Source: Paracoccaceae bacterium (lineage in GTDB: Bacteria; Pseudomonadota; Alphaproteobacteria; Rhodobacterales; Rhodobacteraceae). From it: a DNA stretch of 64,000 bases. This document shows, piece by piece, positions 63,448 to 64,000 of the stretch. The position numbers and the translations under genes are program-made. The first letter of the stretch is position 1, and each line of letters starts with the position of its first letter. The DNA lies in NCBI GenBank assembly GCA_030697175.1, contig JAUYQR010000009.1, positions 1 to 64,000 of the forward strand, given 5' to 3'. A model generated the notes under the pieces. That model searched no databases. It worked only from the letters and a program-made list of their open reading frames with translations, and was not told the DNA's origin.

Positions 63448-64000
63448 ATGACCGACGCTTTCATCTATGACGCCGTCCGCTCGCCCCGTGGCAAGGGGCG
63501 CCCGGATGGCTCGTTGCACGAGCTGACGGCGGTTGCGCTGTCGGCGAAGGTGCTGAACGCGGTGAAGGAGCGCAACGGGCTGGAGGGCCATGCGGTCGAG
63601 GATGTGATCTGGGGCAACGTCACGCAGGTAGGCGAGCAGGGCGGCTGTCTGGCACGGTCGGCCGTGCTGGCGTCGGATCTGGACGAGAGCATCCCGGGGC
63701 TGGCGATCAACCGCTTTTGCGCCAGCGGGATGGAGGCGGTGAACCTTGCGGCCAACCAGGTGAAGGCGGGTGCGGGGCGGGCCTACATCGCCGGCGGGGT
63801 GGAGATGATGGGGCGCGTGCCGATGGGGTCGGACGGGGCGGCCATCGCGGTGGACCCAAGCCTTGCGATGAAGACCTGCTTCGTGCCGCAGGGAATTTCG
63901 GCGGACCTCATTGCCACGGAATACGGGTTCAGCCGTGACGAAGCCGACGCGCTGGCGGTGGAATCGCAGCGCCGCGCGGCGGTGGCTTGGGCGGAGGGGC
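63448..64000 (+). CDS. fadA: acetyl-CoA C-acyltransferase (thiolase), 3' end outside window
   Basis: The first 184 codons of a thiolase that cleaves 3-ketoacyl-CoA at the end of beta-oxidation. The start DAFIYDAVRSPRGKG and the acyl-acceptor Cys in NRFCASGMEAV are present; the His and second Cys of the catalytic site lie beyond the window. GAGGAG precedes the ATG. It is the last gene seen of the MerR2-acdA-small ORF-GST-fadA operon. Confidence 0.95.
   Translation, partial: MTDAFIYDAVRSPRGKGRPDGSLHELTAVALSAKVLNAVKERNGLEGHAVEDVIWGNVTQVGEQGGCLARSAVLASDLDESIPGLAINRFCASGMEAVNLAANQVKAGAGRAYIAGGVEMMGRVPMGSDGAAIAVDPSLAMKTCFVPQGISADLIATEYGFSRDEADALAVESQRRAAVAWAEG

Overview
The window is a continuous, gene-dense chromosomal segment of a high-GC alphaproteobacterium, most likely a member of the Rhodobacteraceae. 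That assignment rests on recognised gene content: a def-def-fmt cluster, lgt / MidA-type methyltransferase / pgeF, a DUF1150 gene after hsp20, a TIGR02186-TauE pair, UbiK, a Sat-CysC fusion and a FadE-GST-FadA operon. It also rests on two dispersed intergenic repeat families that I recall as typical of the family. No rRNA or tRNA gene, phage, insertion sequence or CRISPR array was seen, and almost all genes look like core metabolism.

Layout: 1-0.74 kb carries two tandem I78-type inhibitor lipoproteins. Then come glutathione-dependent formaldehyde dehydrogenase and a NYN/LOTUS RNA-binding protein. 3-7 kb has a LysR regulator, RidA, an LLM flavoprotein and TrhO. 7-11.3 kb is an NAD salvage block (pncA, secreted zincin, pncB) facing a phosphotransferase and ribosome-rescue ArfB. 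11.3-15.3 kb has a possible tiny transcription unit with a perfect extended Shine-Dalgarno, then YhhQ, MepA, an MFS protein and a thioesterase. 15.4-21 kb has YggT, RecQ, YaaA and a PAS hybrid histidine kinase. 21.2-28.9 kb is the alpha-2-macroglobulin / PBP1C pair. 28.9-31.1 kb is def, a degenerate def, fmt and glsB. 31-36 kb has TetR, a TRIC channel, RNase H, ispH, purK and purE. 36-41 kb has hsp20-DUF1150, Sat-CysC, trxB and an Lrp regulator. 41-46.8 kb has pgeF, MidA, lgt, ubiK, a VOC protein and TauE. 46.8-52.8 kb is a purine-nucleoside salvage operon (BMP-type ABC transporter plus phosphorylase). 53-57 kb has rimI-tsaB-nifU, dgkA-eptA and a universal stress protein. 57.3-60 kb has MATE and two thioesterases. 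60-64 kb holds two MerR regulators and a fatty-acid beta-oxidation operon cut by the window end.

Genes often overlap by 1-8 bases (ATGA or TGATG), so many operons are translationally coupled. Functional pairings stand out: EptA releases diacylglycerol that DgkA can recycle; the ABC importer delivers nucleosides to the phosphorylase; PBP1C and alpha-2-macroglobulin form the known periplasmic pair; Def and Fmt handle the initiator formyl group.

The most unusual items are: (1) a DUF805 membrane domain of about 48% GC fused to the N-terminus of a nucleoside ABC permease; (2) a small putative transcription unit (11440-11668) with a 17-nt perfect match to the 16S rRNA 3' tail complement, an 18-codon reading frame and a terminator; (3) three 16-18 bp tandem arrays that each start or end on a gene stop codon; (4) a three-copy dispersed element ending in a TGTCCCAC-N-GTGGGAC palindrome next to stop codons; and (5) a peptide-deformylase paralogue that has lost its metal Cys and catalytic Glu.
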